Below are positions 15,956 through 24,396 of a DNA stretch of 29,054 bases, piece after piece. This DNA comes from JAFGOM01 sp964605795. Its GTDB lineage: Archaea > Halobacteriota > Methanomicrobia > Methanomicrobiales > Methanospirillaceae. The notes beneath the pieces were generated by a model. It did not search any database, was not told the DNA's origin, and saw only the letters and a program-made list of their open reading frames with translations. The stretch spans positions 1-29,054 of the forward strand of contig CAZSDZ010000038.1 in assembly GCA_964605795.1 (NCBI GenBank), given 5' to 3'. The position numbers were made by a program, and so were the translations under genes. How positions within the stretch are numbered: position 1 is the stretch's first letter; every line of letters begins with the position of its first letter.

Positions 15956-16574
15956 ATGTCTTCACTGCACAATATTTATGAGTTTGACCACCTTCTTCAG
16001 AAGAAAAGATACTACATTCGCGGGGCAAATCAGTTAAATCGTTATCTCCACTGGTTCATATGTCAGATGAGACACACACAAAGGGAATAATTGAGTTTAT
16101 ACCTCTCAATCATATGGAATAAAGGTTTATGAACACGAAACAAACCGGTCCTTATAGCACAGGATATTTCCCTATCCTTCATCTTTACAACACAGTTCAG
16201 TCTCCAGCCAGAATTTCCCGGCTATTTCCAACTTTTTATTGGTACGTCACATTGTCTCATCATGTGTACTCGACCATCGTGTAAGTCCAGCAACATCAGA
16301 TACTGGGACTATATTCATAATGATAAAGGGAAGGGATTGCATCTCTTCCTTACCTGTCTCTGCATAATGATTGAGGTCGGGCCAAAGGCCCTCCAATATT
16401 TGGTTTATCGACAATTGTTGTATAATGAATGGTAAATAACCCCTCGTTTTCCTGATGAGCTGGGAATGATGAAGAAATAGTTTATACCGGGTAGAATAGC
16501 CGTTTAACACTCAATTTCCCGGGGTGTAAATTCACATGGCGGAATCTGTCAGCAGTAAGAATAATTCCTGATCG
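15956..16574. other. Intergenic stretch, two weak ORFs only
   Basis: A 44-codon plus-strand frame runs 15956-16090 (MSSLHNIYEFDHLLQKKRYY...), divergent from the ATPase and sharing its palindrome. A minus-strand frame of 87 codons lies at 16247-16510 (MLNGYSTRYKLFLHHSQ...). Neither matches anything I know, and codon use does not persuade me. The region is AT-rich and may be decayed. Confidence 0.3.
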
Positions 16575-17216
16575 TTATGATTCGGATGAGTTTCTGAGTG
16601 AATCGAGAAGTTGGTAATAATATTCCTGTTTCCGGGTGGTATGAAGGTGGTACCAGGCTTCAGATGTAGTCACGTTCATAACTCCCAGCTTTATAAACAC
16701 CTGGTATGCAAACTCTACCGGTGCGAGACCGCTTGCCGTTATCAGTGTGTCATCAGTGACAGCGGGCTTGTTACTATAATACTTCTCACCTGTATAATTC
16801 GGGCAGAACATCTTTAGAGCAGAAAGATCATTGCTGGTATGCGGGCGGTTATCAAGAAGACCTGCCTGTGCAAGGCCCATTGTGGCTCCACAGATGGCAG
16901 CAACCGTAATATCTGTCTGTAATAGATTTTTTAAGGTAGCAAAAACAGGTTCCTCCTTGGGATCAAGCCATGTATCGGCTCCCGGCAATATCAACAGCCT
17001 GTCAGAACCAGGTTGTACATCCTGTATGCAGATATCAGGTACGAGTCTGATTCCTCCCATGGTAGTGATTTGGTTCAGATTTTTGCCGCAAAGCACAAGA
17101 GAATATGGCGTTTTTGGATCACAGAAAAATCTGCCGGAACCGAGTTCTGCCAGGATATAACCCGGTTCCCAGTCTGACATGGTGTCAAGGACATAAAGAT
17201 ACATGATTCGTGACAT
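16575..17216 (-). CDS. DJ-1/PfpI-family protein
   Basis: The 213-residue protein has the class I amidotransferase-like fold of the DJ-1/PfpI superfamily. Visible family residues are Glu17 in SDWEPGYI and Cys109 in the nucleophile elbow VAAICGATMGLAQAG, followed by LLDNRPHTSN. The C-terminal ITASGLAPVEFAYQVFIKLG is typical of the YdeA-like branch. Members include glyoxalase III, chaperone and hydrolase activities; sequence alone does not decide, and many of this branch are uncharacterised. An AGGT just before the ATG could be the ribosome site. It is divergent from the vapBC locus. Confidence 0.85.
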   Translation of the reverse strand: MSRIMYLYVLDTMSDWEPGYILAELGSGRFFCDPKTPYSLVLCGKNLNQITTMGGIRLVPDICIQDVQPGSDRLLILPGADTWLDPKEEPVFATLKNLLQTDITVAAICGATMGLAQAGLLDNRPHTSNDLSALKMFCPNYTGEKYYSNKPAVTDDTLITASGLAPVEFAYQVFIKLGVMNVTTSEAWYHLHTTRKQEYYYQLLDSLRNSSES

Positions 17217-17323
17217 ACCTGTTAAGGTTGTATGCTGAATTTATATTAGTTCATATTCTCATGGGATTGGATCTTCCTGTGTGATACTCTTGAACAGAAA
17301 TCAGATTTTTGGATATTACATGG

Positions 17324-17376
17324 CTTTCGGTCGTGATCTTATTATGTGGAATGAATAATAAGATCACGACCGAAAG
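17324..17376. repeat. 22-bp perfect inverted repeat with a 9-base loop
   Basis: The left arm (17324-17345) starts CTTTCGGTCG and the right arm (17355-17376) ends CGACCGAAAG. All 22 pairs match; the loop is GTGGAATGA. It lies between two divergent genes, so it is an unlikely terminator. It could be a MITE-like relic, a pair of fused IS ends, or a cruciform regulatory site. Confidence 0.85.
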
Positions 17377-17444
17377 TAAGAAAGAGACAATCTTTATCAT
17401 CTCGTACAATATTTGTGGATTAATGTGTAAGGGAGTGTGTGAAT

Positions 17445-17654
17445 ATGGCAACGAATCTGGGACTCAATGATGATTTAATCAAGGAAGCACAACGAATTGG
17501 CGGAGTAAAAACAAAAAATGCAGTGGTTACCGAAGCCCTCAACGAATATAACCAAAGAAAGCAAAAAGAGATAATCTCCCTCTTTGGTTCGATTGAGTAT
17601 GATTCTGACTATGATTACAGGAAAAATCGATCCAGAGATGAGAATTCTGGTTGA
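17445..17654 (+). CDS. vapB: VapB-type antitoxin
   Basis: The preferred start is ATG 17445 (MATNLGLNDDLIKEAQRIGG), preceded by GGGAGTG; a GTG two codons earlier is also in frame. The 69-residue product has the ribbon-helix-helix pattern of VapB antitoxins (TNLGLNDDLIKEAQRIGG, then KTKNAVVTEALNEYNQRK) and an acidic Tyr-rich tail (EYDSDYDYRKN) that normally binds VapC. The gene overlaps the toxin pseudogene by 17 bases, as in intact vapBC operons. The antitoxin frame itself is intact, so it may still act as a repressor or neutralise related VapC toxins encoded elsewhere. Confidence 0.85.
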   Translation: MATNLGLNDDLIKEAQRIGGVKTKNAVVTEALNEYNQRKQKEIISLFGSIEYDSDYDYRKNRSRDENSG

Positions 17655-18042
17655 TACGTCTGTCTGGTCTCTGGCTGTACGCTGATTAGGTTCTCTTTTA
17701 AACAGTGAATCTTCATTGGTTGTGGAACTCTCTCTCCTGATTGATGAAGTCCGGGTTGTTATTATCTGACCAATACGACAGGAACTGCTCTCTGGAATCT
17801 CATCTGACTCACAATTTGAGAAAGTGAGAGAAAACTCCGGGCTTTTACCGATATTGTTCTGCAGACCCGTCACAATGAGACAGCAGCAACGTATTACAAT
17901 CGGTGTAGAAGAGTCTGGTGTACACGGTTCCTTTATTGATTTCATCATCTGTGCTGTTGCTGCAGAAGAGTATCTTGAGATCTTTACGACTGATAAAGAC
18001 CTCTCTCTTGGAAGAAAAACACATCCCCATAAGACTCTATAG
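17638..18042 (+). pseudogene. vapC: Broken VapC PIN-domain toxin
   Basis: Read from ATG 17638 the frame gives MRILVDTSVWSLAVR, then TGA, then SLLNSESSLVVELSLLIDEV.., then TGA, then PIRQELLSGISSDSQFEKVR. From about 17832 to 17920 the VapC-like sequence is in another frame (LRAFTDIVLQTRHNETAATY). It returns to the first frame for GSFIDFIICAVAAEEYLEIF and TTDKDLSL. PIN-domain acidic residues remain recognisable (D6 in LVDTS, E in RQELL, D in SFIDF, D in TTDKD). So there are two nonsense changes plus two compensating frameshifts, while total length (134 codons) is normal. The toxin is dead; RNase activity is not expected. Confidence 0.85.
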
Positions 18043-18547
18043 ACACGGGATGCATGGACAATAATAAACGATCCTTCTCTTTCATTCCGAAAAGATGATT
18101 CTTACGGGATTTGGATCAGGTGAAAAGAAAAAAATTGAAGCGATTTGTCGAGACGATTATCTGATTCTCCTCCCTTGAGGATTTTGATTATCAGCAGAAG
18201 AAAGTACTGAAGATACCTCTCCCATTTGCATCCGTTCATCTCTCAAAGAAAGATCGAAAAAACGCTTTCTCTTTAGGAACAACCACTGCAAAAACAATAT
18301 TGAATCGCTTTCCCGTCATATTATCCTCAAAAAAATGCGAACCTATCATGCGAGATAGCAGATAAACCGGTCAGAATGAAAAGAGCAAGATTGAAGAATG
18401 ATGATTTAAAAATCAAATAAACCGAAACCGTTTGAAAAATCAGTCTTAAAATCTCTGCATCACCCAAATAAATAAGAGCAAAAATACACCAATCCCCCTC
18501 AGAAAGACAGCTATAACATTTCCCCAAACCCACACTCATTCATACGA
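18043..18547. other. AT-rich intergenic stretch, possible decayed gene
   Basis: Several short frames are interrupted by stops, and I recognise no product. Only a TATA-like GCTATAACATT at about 18510-18520 stands out, and it suits the adenosine deaminase gene downstream. Confidence 0.35.
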
Positions 18548-18556
18548 GTGACCATC

Positions 18557-20032
18557 ATGTTCCCGATTCATACGAAAATCGTTGTTCTTCTCCTGCTTTT
18601 GCTCTGTATTCCTGCACTTTCCGCTTTTGGATACGCAGACACACCAGACATCCCAGCAACCGATATAAACCGATACTTTGAGACGATTCGGGAAGACGAG
18701 ACCGCCCTCTCTCTTTTTTTCGATGAGATGCCCAAAGGCGGAGACACCCACATCCATCTATCCGGTGCCCTTCCGCCACAGGATCTCATCGCGATAGCAG
18801 CCCGGCATAACCTCCTCGTTGATCCCGCGACCGCCCAGCTCGTTGATCCTGCAACCGGCCAGCCTGCCGGGTATGTACCGGAACAACCGCTTGTACCTGT
18901 CTCTTCGGCATACACAAACACCTCCCTCTTTGATATTCTGGTATCCCGCTGGTCAATGGCCGGATTTCCATATAAGGAGGAGAGCGGGCATGACTGGTTC
19001 TTTGCCACCTTCGATCTCATCGATCCGGTCACTTATTACGACGGGGAACTGATTGCCCGGGTCAGGGATACGGCAGCTGCCGGAAATATCAGGTACCTCG
19101 AGCTCATGACCTCGCAGACCAACTCAAAAGAAGTGGATGCAATACTGGATCGGGTTTTTTGGAACGATAACCTGACCATTCTCAGAAAAGAACTGCTCGA
19201 TGCAGGTATCAGGGAAATCTGTCAGGATAAAGTACAGATACAGGAGGAGTATGACCAAATCTCCCGTGAACATGCAACTCCTGCCGGAAGAAACGTCACG
19301 GTCAGGTACATCTACGAAGCACTCCGGTTTCTTTCAGAAAAAGAGGTGTTTTGCGACCTGCTGCAGGCGTTTGAGATAGCTGACCAGTCCCCGCTCATCG
19401 TTGGCATCTCGCTTGTGGGAGAAGAGGCTGACCCAGACTCTCTCTCTGATTATCACCTGCACATGCAGATGATCGCATCCTTACAGCAGGAGTACCCAAA
19501 CGTCAGCGTCTCTCTCCATGCCGGGGAACTGACTCCCGCTCTTGTCCCGGAAAATGACCTCGAATTTCATATCACCGATGCCATCATTACCGGCAATGCT
19601 TCACGCATATCACACGGGGTGAGTATCATGCATGAAACGAACCGGGAAGAGACACTGAAGAGGATGGCACAATCAGCTATCCCGATAGAGATCCTCCTCT
19701 CCAGTAACCTGCAGATCCTCGGGGTTAAAGCAGACGAACACCCGGTTTTTTGGTATCTGGCGTCCGGGGTTCCGGTGATTCTATCAACCGACGATCCCGG
19801 TGTCTTTGGAATCAGTCTTGCAGATGAGTACGTTACCCTGACCATCAGCCATCCCGAAATCACGTATGAACAGGTACGGGAGATTAACAGGAACAGCATC
19901 AGGTACAGTCTTTTGTCTGAAAAAGAGAAAGAAGAGATGCTTGCTGATTTAGAAGCGGACCTGGTACAGTTTGAACAGCGTTTTGCTGCAACAAGAATGG
20001 CAGGTTCACAAACGATGACTGCAGTGGCATGA
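18557..20032 (+). CDS. Secreted adenosine deaminase-like protein
   Basis: The enzyme probably deaminates adenosine or a related nucleoside outside the membrane. The chosen start, ATG 18557, gives 491 residues; a GTG nine bases earlier is in frame. A hydrophobic signal segment (KIVVLLLLLLCIPALSAFGY, about 7-26) leads in. The zinc-site and catalytic residues of adenosine deaminases are all present: the H-x-H in GGDTHIHLSGALP (H65/H67), H321 and E324 in SLHAGEL, H353 in SHGVSIM, and D411-D412 in ILSTDDPGVF. It is longer than cytosolic ADA (~330-360), with an insert around 80-200 like extracellular ADGF/CECR1-type enzymes. An eight-residue tandem repeat (LVDPATAQ-LVDPATGQ) lies near 87. It is a single-gene unit next to aroD. 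Confidence 0.85.
   Translation: MFPIHTKIVVLLLLLLCIPALSAFGYADTPDIPATDINRYFETIREDETALSLFFDEMPKGGDTHIHLSGALPPQDLIAIAARHNLLVDPATAQLVDPATGQPAGYVPEQPLVPVSSAYTNTSLFDILVSRWSMAGFPYKEESGHDWFFATFDLIDPVTYYDGELIARVRDTAAAGNIRYLELMTSQTNSKEVDAILDRVFWNDNLTILRKELLDAGIREICQDKVQIQEEYDQISREHATPAGRNVTVRYIYEALRFLSEKEVFCDLLQAFEIADQSPLIVGISLVGEEADPDSLSDYHLHMQMIASLQQEYPNVSVSLHAGELTPALVPENDLEFHITDAIITGNASRISHGVSIMHETNREETLKRMAQSAIPIEILLSSNLQILGVKADEHPVFWYLASGVPVILSTDDPGVFGISLADEYVTLTISHPEITYEQVREINRNSIRYSLLSEKEKEEMLADLEADLVQFEQRFAATRMAGSQTMTAVA
18815..18862 (+). repeat. 24-base tandem duplication inside the deaminase gene
   Basis: Two adjacent 24-base units, each beginning CTCGTTGATCC, differ at a few positions and encode LVDPATAQ and LVDPATGQ in frame. 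Confidence 0.75.
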
Positions 20033-20118
20033 GATGCGTTTTTAAGCTGGATTTCATCTCCATTGCTGCCCCGGCAGCAGGAGAGAAATTCGATATAGCA
20101 GTACAACCTCTTCTCTAT

Positions 20119-20754
20119 ATGCAACCTGCAATCGCCTTATCTCTCACATCCCGGGCAGAACCATCCTCGATCACCCGGTTTGCCCCCGATCTCATCGAGA
20201 TACGTCTTGATCTCATACCGGGAGTAGAACCTGACTGGGTGTATGCCATACAGAAGGAATGCTCTGTCCCTCTCATCCTTACTCTCCGAAGCCGCGAGGA
20301 AGGCGGGCGGTTTATCGGATCTCTTGCAGAATGGTCTGACTGCATCGGGCAGTACCGGGGGATCAGTGAGTATATTGATATCGAGGAGCGGTTCTCTGCA
20401 GTGGTTCCCCGTATCAGGGCGACCGGCAGGGAATCGGTCATCGCCTCCTGTCACCTCTCTTCCATGCCTGATGATTCTGCCCTTGCAGATCTCTATTCCC
20501 GCCTCTCATCGTTTGGGGATATCCCCAAGATTGCCGTCGCACCGAAAGACGGGCAAGACCTCATCCGGTTCGCCGCCTTTACCGTCTCGGTAGAAAAACC
20601 AATAATAACAAGCATCATGGGTGAACGGTTCCGCTGGGCACGGGTATTCCTCGTACTCCTCGGATCCTCCTGGACCTACTGTCACGCCGGAGAAGAGGCT
20701 GCAGGAGGCCAGTACCATATCGATCAGATGAAAACACTTCTTTCAATCCTCTAA
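20119..20754 (+). CDS. aroD: 3-dehydroquinate dehydratase, type I
   Basis: The enzyme dehydrates 3-dehydroquinate to 3-dehydroshikimate through a Schiff base. I start it at ATG 20119 (MQPAIALSLTSRAEPSSITR); an upstream in-frame extension runs into the deaminase end and is not family-like. The 211 residues fit type I enzymes. Landmarks are DLIEIRLDLIPG, PLILTLRSREEGGRF, SVIASCHLSS with the catalytic His, and IPKIAVAPKDGQD with the Schiff-base Lys. The C-terminal AAGGQYHIDQMK replaces the commoner APGQ loop. It is the only shikimate gene here on the plus strand, and its stop codon overlaps that of chorismate synthase, so the two transcripts converge. Confidence 0.93.
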   Translation: MQPAIALSLTSRAEPSSITRFAPDLIEIRLDLIPGVEPDWVYAIQKECSVPLILTLRSREEGGRFIGSLAEWSDCIGQYRGISEYIDIEERFSAVVPRIRATGRESVIASCHLSSMPDDSALADLYSRLSSFGDIPKIAVAPKDGQDLIRFAAFTVSVEKPIITSIMGERFRWARVFLVLLGSSWTYCHAGEEAAGGQYHIDQMKTLLSIL

Positions 20755-21743
20755 AAATTCCGGTATCTCTCTTGTGCAAGCATTACATCGATGATAACGA
20801 GTGCAAGCATCGCTTCTGCCACGGGAACGATACGAAGAGCGATGCAGGGATCATGACGTCCCGTAACCGAGAGAGAGACCTCCTCTCCGGCATCGGTGAT
20901 GGTCTGCTGGGAAAAAGCGATAGAAGGGGTCGGTTTTACTGCAATCCGTGCGATGATATCCTGGCCGGTTGAGATACCTCCGAGAATACCCCCGGCATGG
21001 TTTGAAAGGTACGCATCTTCTCTCATCCCGTCATTATGCTCACTCCCAAAAAGCCTTGTTGCAGCAAACCCGTCACCAATCTCGACCCCTTTTACCGCAC
21101 CGATACCCATGAGAGCCATCGCGATACAGGCGTCAAGCTTGGCAAAGACCGGGTCACCAAGACCGGCCGGGCATCCGCGAACCGCCACCTCAACAATCCC
21201 CCCGACCGAATCCCCCACTTCCTGTGCCTTTCTGATGATATCAGAAAAAAGGTCAGGGTTGCGTTCTCCGTGTATCTCGGTTATTCTTCCCTGTATCGTG
21301 ATACCCTTCCGGGAGAGGATGAGTGCTGCGACCGCTCCCGCAGCTACCCGTGCTGCGGTCTCCCGCCCTGAACTCCGTCCCCCGCCCCGGTGATCCCGCC
21401 ATCCGTACTTCTCGAAATACCCCCGGTCAGCATGACCCGGTCTGAAGGTATGGCGCAGGTATTCATAATCAGACGAATGCTGGCCGGTATTTTTGATAAG
21501 GAGCGCAATTGGTGTGCCGGTGGTGTATCCCTCATAGACCCCGGAGAGGATCTCGACCGTATCTGATTCCTGCCGTGGAGTGACGAGATCACTGGTTCCT
21601 GGCTTTCGCCGGTCAAGAAACGGCTGGATATCTGACTCGGAGATCTCGATACGGGGGGGACATCCGTCTATGATAACCCCGATTGCCTTCCCATGTGACT
21701 CACCAAATGTAGTGCAGCGAAAATGTCTTCCAAAGGTATTCAT
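20751..21743 (-). CDS. aroC: Chorismate synthase
   Basis: The enzyme converts EPSP to chorismate with reduced flavin. The protein starts MNTFGRHFRCTTFGESHGKA, the family N-terminal signature with its active-site His. It continues with LDRRKPGTSDLVTPRQESD, TFRPGHADRGYFEKYGWRDH, RGGGRSSGRETAARVAAGA and a late MALMGIGAVKGVEIG then ILGGISTGQDI and VTGRHDPCIALRIVPVAEAM. At 330 residues it is slightly short for the family (usually 350-390). The ATG overlaps the stop of the upstream kinase-dehydrogenase gene by four bases. It is last in the minus-strand operon. Confidence 0.97.
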   Translation of the reverse strand: MNTFGRHFRCTTFGESHGKAIGVIIDGCPPRIEISESDIQPFLDRRKPGTSDLVTPRQESDTVEILSGVYEGYTTGTPIALLIKNTGQHSSDYEYLRHTFRPGHADRGYFEKYGWRDHRGGGRSSGRETAARVAAGAVAALILSRKGITIQGRITEIHGERNPDLFSDIIRKAQEVGDSVGGIVEVAVRGCPAGLGDPVFAKLDACIAMALMGIGAVKGVEIGDGFAATRLFGSEHNDGMREDAYLSNHAGGILGGISTGQDIIARIAVKPTPSIAFSQQTITDAGEEVSLSVTGRHDPCIALRIVPVAEAMLALVIIDVMLAQERYRNF

Positions 21744-23128
21744 GCAAGTATCTCCCTCACCCGATCCACCGAAACCCGAAGACCGGTCAGGATCGTAAAC
21801 TGTTCAGTCAGCTGGTAGATAAACATCGCGGTCCCCGGGATCGTAACACATCCTTTCTTCTCTCCTGCAATGATAAACGGTGTCCGTTCCGGTGTGTAGA
21901 CGAGATCAAAGAGTGTCATGCCCGGATGCAGGGTATCCGGGTTTACCGGGATGGCGGTATCCGGGTGCATGCCGACTGGCGTAGTGTTGAGCACGAGATC
22001 ATAGGAGCTGACATCCCTGTCACCCAGGGGTCCGGAAGAACACCCGAACCGTCGTGCCAGGTCTTCTGCCCTCTTCTCTGTCCGGTTCAGAATCGTGACC
22101 TCAAACCCCCGCATCATGAGTGCATATACCGCAGCCGATGCAGCTCCTCCTGCCCCGATAACACAGGCTGAACCACCGGTATATCCCTCTAGGGGCCGGT
22201 ATATCCCAAGCCAGTCGGTATTAAAACCAAACGATCTTTCTTCTGAAAAGAGAATGGTGTTCACTGCCCCGATGGTTTTGGCATCATGCTTTATCTCATC
22301 AAGATAGGGCATCACCGTCTCCTTGTGAGGGATTGTCACCGAGAGACCCTTTATCCCCATGGCATATGCGGTCTGCATTATCAGATCCGGGGTTTTTTGT
22401 TCAAACCAGGTATACAGTGCATTATCCATTCCAAACTGTGAAAAGAGGCGGTTCCATACCAAAGGAGACCTGCTGTGCCCGCAGGGATACCCGAGGATTC
22501 CAAAGATCCGGACCCGGGGATTATCTATTGTTGCAATAAGGTTTCTCATCGCATCGGGATTGCAGGAAGCAGGGAGCGGATTTCCGAAGATCCAGTCTTC
22601 CCTCGTCTTCATAACCTCACCCCCAGATGCATAGAGAAACGCGATCTCACGAACGCAGGTATCGATCGATTTTGTATCTGTTTTGATTGTAAAATCAGCA
22701 AGACTCCGGTAGAGCGGAGTTCTGGCAAAAAGCGTCTCTTCTATCTCAGACAGAAGGGGTAGAGAAGAGAGAGCAGGGCGATCACTCCCCTGTATCCGCT
22801 CGTAGATTTTTTTAGGATCTGCGGTAAGCCAGAAGATGGTACTCTTTCTCCTGAGAAACTCCCGGTTTTCCGGATCAAGAACCGCTCCTCCCCCGGTGCT
22901 GACGATAGAGATGTTCGGAGGAATCGCTGTAATAATATCGTGTTCAATCTCGCGAAACGCCTCTTCCCCTGACTCTGCAAAGATACGAGGGATCGATACC
23001 CCTCGGGTGTTCTCGATCTCCTGGTCGGTATCACAGAAGAGAAGATCCAGGAGTTCTGCAAGCCTCTTTCCTATCGTGGTCTTTCCTGTCCCCCGGTAGC
23101 CTATCAGTACAATACGGTTTGATGACAT
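21740..23128 (-). CDS. Fused shikimate kinase - shikimate dehydrogenase
   Basis: One 462-residue chain carries two consecutive-step activities. Residues about 1-165 are a bacterial-type (P-loop) shikimate kinase: Walker A GYRGTGKTT (10-18), shikimate-binding DTD (33-35), GGG (79-81) and the lid Arg in SDRPAL (R117). Residues about 205-462 are shikimate dehydrogenase: GYPCGHSRSP (213-222), catalytic Lys269 in VTIPHKE, NTDW with Asp305, and the NADP-site GAGGAAS near 325. The ATG at 23128 is chosen because GGGAGGAG lies 11 bases upstream and the P-loop follows at once. The start overlaps aroA's end by 25 bases. Archaea usually have a GHMP-type shikimate kinase, so a bacterial origin for the kinase half is likely. 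Confidence 0.93.
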   Translation of the reverse strand: MSSNRIVLIGYRGTGKTTIGKRLAELLDLLFCDTDQEIENTRGVSIPRIFAESGEEAFREIEHDIITAIPPNISIVSTGGGAVLDPENREFLRRKSTIFWLTADPKKIYERIQGSDRPALSSLPLLSEIEETLFARTPLYRSLADFTIKTDTKSIDTCVREIAFLYASGGEVMKTREDWIFGNPLPASCNPDAMRNLIATIDNPRVRIFGILGYPCGHSRSPLVWNRLFSQFGMDNALYTWFEQKTPDLIMQTAYAMGIKGLSVTIPHKETVMPYLDEIKHDAKTIGAVNTILFSEERSFGFNTDWLGIYRPLEGYTGGSACVIGAGGAASAAVYALMMRGFEVTILNRTEKRAEDLARRFGCSSGPLGDRDVSSYDLVLNTTPVGMHPDTAIPVNPDTLHPGMTLFDLVYTPERTPFIIAGEKKGCVTIPGTAMFIYQLTEQFTILTGLRVSVDRVREILA

Positions 23129-24396
23129 ACTGCTTCTAACTCCTCCCAGAATCGTGGATATGACTTTGATACGCACCCGGGATCACGAATCGTCATCTCC
23201 CCGGTCCCGCAACCAAGGATGCCGAAACTCATGGCGGTACGGTGATCCGCCTTGGGATCGATGATTGCCCCGTGCATGAATCCGGGAGTGATGACAAGAG
23301 CATCATCAGTTATCAGGACGCTCCCTCCACAGGCAGTGAGATTATCACAGATGGCAGCAATCCTGTCGCTCTCTTTATGGCGCAGATGTGCAATCCCGGT
23401 GATCGTCGTTCTCCCTTCTGACAGTGCAGAGACGACCGCGATGGTGAGAACAATATCCGGTACACTACTCATATCAACCCTTATTCCCTGTAGCCTGCCG
23501 GTACGCCTGACAATGCAGACCTCCTCATGTACCTCACACACGCATCCCATATCTTTTAGGATATCAAGAACAACCCGGTCCCCCTGGGCACTCGTGGGGT
23601 TAAGTCCCAAAACCCGCATCTCTCCCGTGCATATGGCAGCCAGACCAAACCAGTAGGATGCGGCAGAGAAGTCTCCCTCGACGGTATACCGAAACGAACG
23701 ATACCGGGACGAGACAGGAACGATAAGTTCCGCAGTTCCTGATTCCCCTGACCGGGATGCAGACGTGGCAACACCAAACGATCCCATCACTGACCGGGTC
23801 ACATCGATATAGGGAGCCGATACCGGATCGCGACGTAACGAAAGGATGAGATCCGATCTCCCACAGGGTGCTGCCATAAGCATCGATGAGACGAACTGGC
23901 TTGAGATACCGGGATCGATACTGACACGGCCTCCCAGAAACGAACCGGCAATACGAAGCGGCGGGTACCCATCCTCTCCAATATACGCTATATCTCCGCC
24001 TATCTGGTTTAGGGCATCAACGAGATCACCAATCGGTCGCTGCTGCATCCGGTGACTCCCGGTAAGAGTAACCTCCCCCTCACAGAGCAGGGCAAGGGAT
24101 GCAAGCAGCCGCATCGAGGTCCCGGAGTCTTTGATATCAACCGGATTTTTCGGGGTGCAGAGCTTTCCCCCCGTTCCTCGTACATAAATCCCCTCCTCTC
24201 TCCAGTCTATCCCTGCCCCGAACGATGCAAGTGCAGTTGCCGTAACCCGTGTATCGTCAGAATCAAGCGGATTTTTAATGACACAATCCCCTTCTGCAAG
24301 TGCTGCTGCGATGAGTGCTCGATGGGTGTAACTCTTTGAGGGAGGGACCCGAACACTCCCCTGTACCGGGCCGGTGTGTGCAATCCGTGCAATCAT
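23104..24396 (-). CDS. aroA: 3-phosphoshikimate 1-carboxyvinyltransferase (EPSP synthase)
   Basis: The enzyme joins phosphoenolpyruvate to shikimate 3-phosphate. Starting at ATG 24396 (MIARIAHTGPVQGSVRVPPS) gives 430 residues, the normal size; a longer frame upstream lies within pheA. Active-site motifs are VPPSKSYTHRALIAAALAEG, DSGTSMRLLASL, EGDFSAASYWFGLAA with the catalytic Asp, LRHKESDRIAA and DHRTAMSFGILG. The ATG overlaps the pheA stop by four bases. The Gly and Pro positions that set glyphosate sensitivity were not assessed. Confidence 0.96.
   Translation of the reverse strand: MIARIAHTGPVQGSVRVPPSKSYTHRALIAAALAEGDCVIKNPLDSDDTRVTATALASFGAGIDWREEGIYVRGTGGKLCTPKNPVDIKDSGTSMRLLASLALLCEGEVTLTGSHRMQQRPIGDLVDALNQIGGDIAYIGEDGYPPLRIAGSFLGGRVSIDPGISSQFVSSMLMAAPCGRSDLILSLRRDPVSAPYIDVTRSVMGSFGVATSASRSGESGTAELIVPVSSRYRSFRYTVEGDFSAASYWFGLAAICTGEMRVLGLNPTSAQGDRVVLDILKDMGCVCEVHEEVCIVRRTGRLQGIRVDMSSVPDIVLTIAVVSALSEGRTTITGIAHLRHKESDRIAAICDNLTACGGSVLITDDALVITPGFMHGAIIDPKADHRTAMSFGILGCGTGEMTIRDPGCVSKSYPRFWEELEAVCHQTVLY

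Noticed and set aside
17638..17780. TGA codons in vapC as possible recoding (selenocysteine)
   Set aside because: One replaces an Arg and the other a Gly of the family pattern, and frameshifts are also present. Decay is simpler.
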